From Holothuria scabra (taxonomy: Eukaryota > Echinodermata > Holothuroidea > Aspidochirotida > Holothuriidae): a stretch of DNA of 64,000 nt. The position numbers were made by a program, and so were the translations under genes. The notes under the pieces are model-generated. The model was not told where the DNA came from. It did not search any database and saw only the letters and a program-made list of their open reading frames with translations. The first letter of the stretch is position 1, and each line of letters opens with the position of its first letter. Location: contig CM074187.1 in NCBI GenBank assembly GCA_037179385.1, positions 15,191,450 through 15,255,449 on the forward strand, given 5' to 3'. Below are positions 61,736 through 64,000 of the stretch, in pieces.

Positions 61736-62155
61736 CCTCCAAACACATTACAACATTCCCCAATTTGTCTTGCTTATTCATCTAGCCTAGGCCTAACTTA
61801 GGCCTACATAACTATGGTCAGGTCTATCTTCAGTCTTCAGTCAAAAATTTCAGAAGGCCAAGAGAGCAATCAAGAAATTCCTACACAATTTGCTAACCAT
61901 TACATTACAATTTACATTTAGGACTAGGCCCTAGGCTAGTATTAAATTTCTAACTTGCAGTTGCACTTACGTTAGCCAAGCCTAAGTCTTACACTAACAT
62001 AACATTGAGCCCATTATGCCATACTCATACTAGGCTAGTGCTTACAAACACCTTAGCATTTACGTTATCAAACGAGCCGACCGATTTTGAGAACGGTCTT
62101 CCAAAAATTTCTTTTTTTGTGACGGTGTGTGATATACAAAACCTTCAGCAATGAA

Positions 62156-62185
62156 GAAATTTCGCGAATACATTCGCGTAATTTC
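62156..62185. repeat. small hairpin GAAATTTCGCGAA / TTCGCGTAATTTC
   Basis: Inverted arms of 12-13 bases around ACA, immediately downstream (in the intron sense) of the candidate minus-strand donor at 62199. Confidence 0.6.
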
Positions 62186-62198
62186 TTTTGATTCTTAC

Positions 62199-62290
62199 CT
62201 GTAACCATATTTGTAGTCAGAATACGTTAAATTCGGCCAATTATTACGGGCAACTTCTCGGCGACGTCAGAGCATTTCCTCCTCTACACA
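62199..62290 (-). promoter_or_regulatory. candidate 5' non-coding exon and promoter, minus strand
   Basis: On the minus strand the sequence GGTTACAG is followed by GTAAGAAT, a near-consensus splice donor (exon end at 62199). Just upstream are a CRE-like TGACGTCG and an inverted CCAAT (ATTGGCC), and CpG is locally frequent. Joined to the start exon at 30077 it would carry a short upstream ORF (ATG GTT ACA then eight codons in all to TGA). The transcription start and the link to the Arkadia-like gene are inference. The right-hand limit is approximate. Confidence 0.3.
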
Positions 62291-62617
62291 CAGCATATAA
62301 TGCACGTACGGACGCAACTAACTACATACACTGTACTACTTTAGTACTGCATTACACTGTACTACATACCTTGCTGAGTATAGTCTGCCTTGCTAATACT
62401 ATGCAAAGTACACAGTATCACGCAATGCTTATTTGGCTTTCGCTAGCACTAGCTGCGAATGATTACTAATAATTTGTTATTGACCAAATAAAGAGGGCAG
62501 TATATAGTTAAAAAAAAACACAAATAACCTGAATGAAGAAATTGGTGGAATGGCGCGCTATCGAATTCCGGGACCGGACTCGCGCTTGAACACGCTCTTT
62601 GACCGCGGACACCGACA

Positions 62618-62770
62618 TTGACCTATTTCCAAATAGCAATTACAAAGGATTGTCGGATAGAGTTTTGGTGTTTGTCATTTTTGTCAATGACATTTACTGC
62701 GGTGAAAATTGACGCGCACACAAAACTCTATCCCACAATTCATTGTAATTGCTATTTGGAAATAGGTCAA
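62618..62770. mobile_element. 153-bp hairpin MITE, TTGACCTATTTCC ends
   Basis: The terminal arms of about 49 bases (TTGACCTATTTCCAAATAGC ... GATAGAGTTTTG) are inverted with only a few mismatches around a short middle. No target duplication was resolved. Confidence 0.85.
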
Positions 62771-62978
62771 TTGTGGAAGGAAACAATTGAAGGGAAGAAA
62801 CTGAGGATGAAGGACAACCAGGAAAAAGAATGAAACCAAGATATGAAACAGGGGACAGGGACAAAAAGGAGAAAAAAGAGAGGTCGGTCAGATTGGCTGA
62901 TGCAGGCTACCAATAGATCGAGGTTTTGATTTTGAGGAAGCCCAGCGGCGGGCCGGGTTCACGGTCATCAGTATCTCC

Positions 62979-64000
62979 CAGGGGTGGCGCCAGGATTTCC
63001 CCGACGGGGGACCAAGCTCCCCGACAGGGGGGCCAGCATTTCAAGGCCCCGACAAAGGCTTTGAGTTAGTCCCGGTGGGACGTGAATTAACAGATTTTTA
63101 GGCTCGCGCAGCGCGCGAAATTTTTGGCATTCTTTTCAACAAATACTTAAAAATCTGGAGTTTATTTTGAACACAAAATTTAAAATTTTTTAAAGAAATT
63201 TTGCTTTTGTGAGGACCATTAAAAAGTTGGGGTGTTTATTGAAGGATCTGTCCTCCATATGGGAAAAATCAAACACGTTTTATAGACGACAGCTGTAAAT
63301 ATTTAATCGTACTAGGCCTACGTTCTAAGGCTTCAACATGAGACTAGGTTGCCCGACATTTTCCTCCTTTTTTAAACGAAGATTTGAAAATTTAGAGCTC
63401 ATTTTATTGGAGAAATTTTGGAATTTAATGGAACAAAATTTGATTTGGGGTACAGTTATTATGAAATATTTGGGTTATTTATTAAGTGATATGACTTTCA
63501 AGAGAGAAATTAGGTATAATGTTGGGGTGATTAACAGACTGAGTTGGCTTTGGTTAGTTATTGTACGGAGTATCCATCGAAATTGGAAAATTTTGCTAAT
63601 TTTAACAATCTGAAGCTTATACTGGAGAAAACTTGTAATTTTGTGACAGATTTACCGGTTTTATGGAAGAATCTAGTCTTCTTACAAGAAAATCAAGTAG
63701 GGCGTGATCTGTAGTTTGGTTGGGGTTACTGAATATCATCATGCAGATTAAGGCCCTCGGACCATATTGGGAAAATTCTCCCGGAAACAATTTGGCTTCC
63801 CATACATTTAAAGTTTTATATTTTATATATTGACATAGACGTACGGGAGCGTTTCAGTTTGGGAGGGGCAGAATTGTCTCTTTTTTCTGAAAAATGTAAT
63901 TTTGCCCGAAAGACTATCAAAGTGCAGAACACAGAAATTTTTTTAAAATTGAGAACCTCCAGACAGCAGAAAATGGCATTTCCCGGGCTCGTACCTAAAA
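62979..64000 (+). mobile_element. hAT-like left end and reversed satellite fragment at window edge
   Basis: CAGGGGTGGCGCCAGGATTT at 62979 is the typical start of a hAT element, with GTATCTCC as the preceding 8-mer. The right end was not found. At 63870-64000, read on the minus strand, CCCGGGAAATGCCATTTTCT matches the satellite of 48249-49470. Between them is only an unsupported 91-codon frame. Confidence 0.45.

Overview
This is an animal nuclear genomic window. It is AT-rich, crowded with short non-autonomous transposons, and its one clear gene is split into small exons with GT-AG junctions. The family content (an Arkadia-like E3 ligase, OTU/DUF6570 Helitron remains, tRNA-derived SINEs, TTAA elements, CCTAGGCCTA-rich stretches) fits a marine deuterostome, most likely an echinoderm. 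The species call is inference.

The one well-supported host gene lies on the minus strand and fills the left half. Its ATG exon is at 29942-30077. It continues leftward through exons at 13180-13264, 8963-10133, 8481-8605 and 3862-4112, all in consistent phase, giving about 575 residues. A run of SUMO-interacting motifs, an acidic serine-rich region and a basic NLS identify it as the N-terminal part of RNF111/Arkadia. The RING end is off the left edge. A candidate 5' non-coding exon with a strong donor lies near 62.2 kb. If it belongs to this gene, intron 1 is about 32 kb and nearly everything from 30 to 62 kb is intronic.

The rest is mostly repeats. 1.4-2.9 kb: a palindromic TTAA-flanked element. 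4-9 kb: several tRNA-type SINEs. 15.0-17.6 and 31.7-34.4 kb: two inverted copies of a 2.6-kb element lying on either side of the start-codon exon. 24.9-26.2 kb: a satellite with a 301-bp higher-order period and nuclear-receptor-like half sites. 39.1-41.0 kb: a hAT-type element with an 8-bp target duplication. 45.1-46.6 kb: a broken OTU plus DUF6570 Helitron-type coding region. 48.2-49.5 kb: a GC-richer satellite. 49.7-54.4 kb: MITEs, a composite element and a SINE. 58.0-58.5 kb: a non-LTR reverse transcriptase relic. 60.0-61.7 kb: a nested inverted-repeat element whose loop could encode a zinc-finger-like peptide.

Two weaker coding candidates are a possible terminal exon on the minus strand (43598-43896) and a possible plus-strand exon (59687-59917) downstream of a CpG/E-box region near 59.05 kb. 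No rRNA genes, intact tRNA genes, CRISPR arrays or complete transposase genes were seen.
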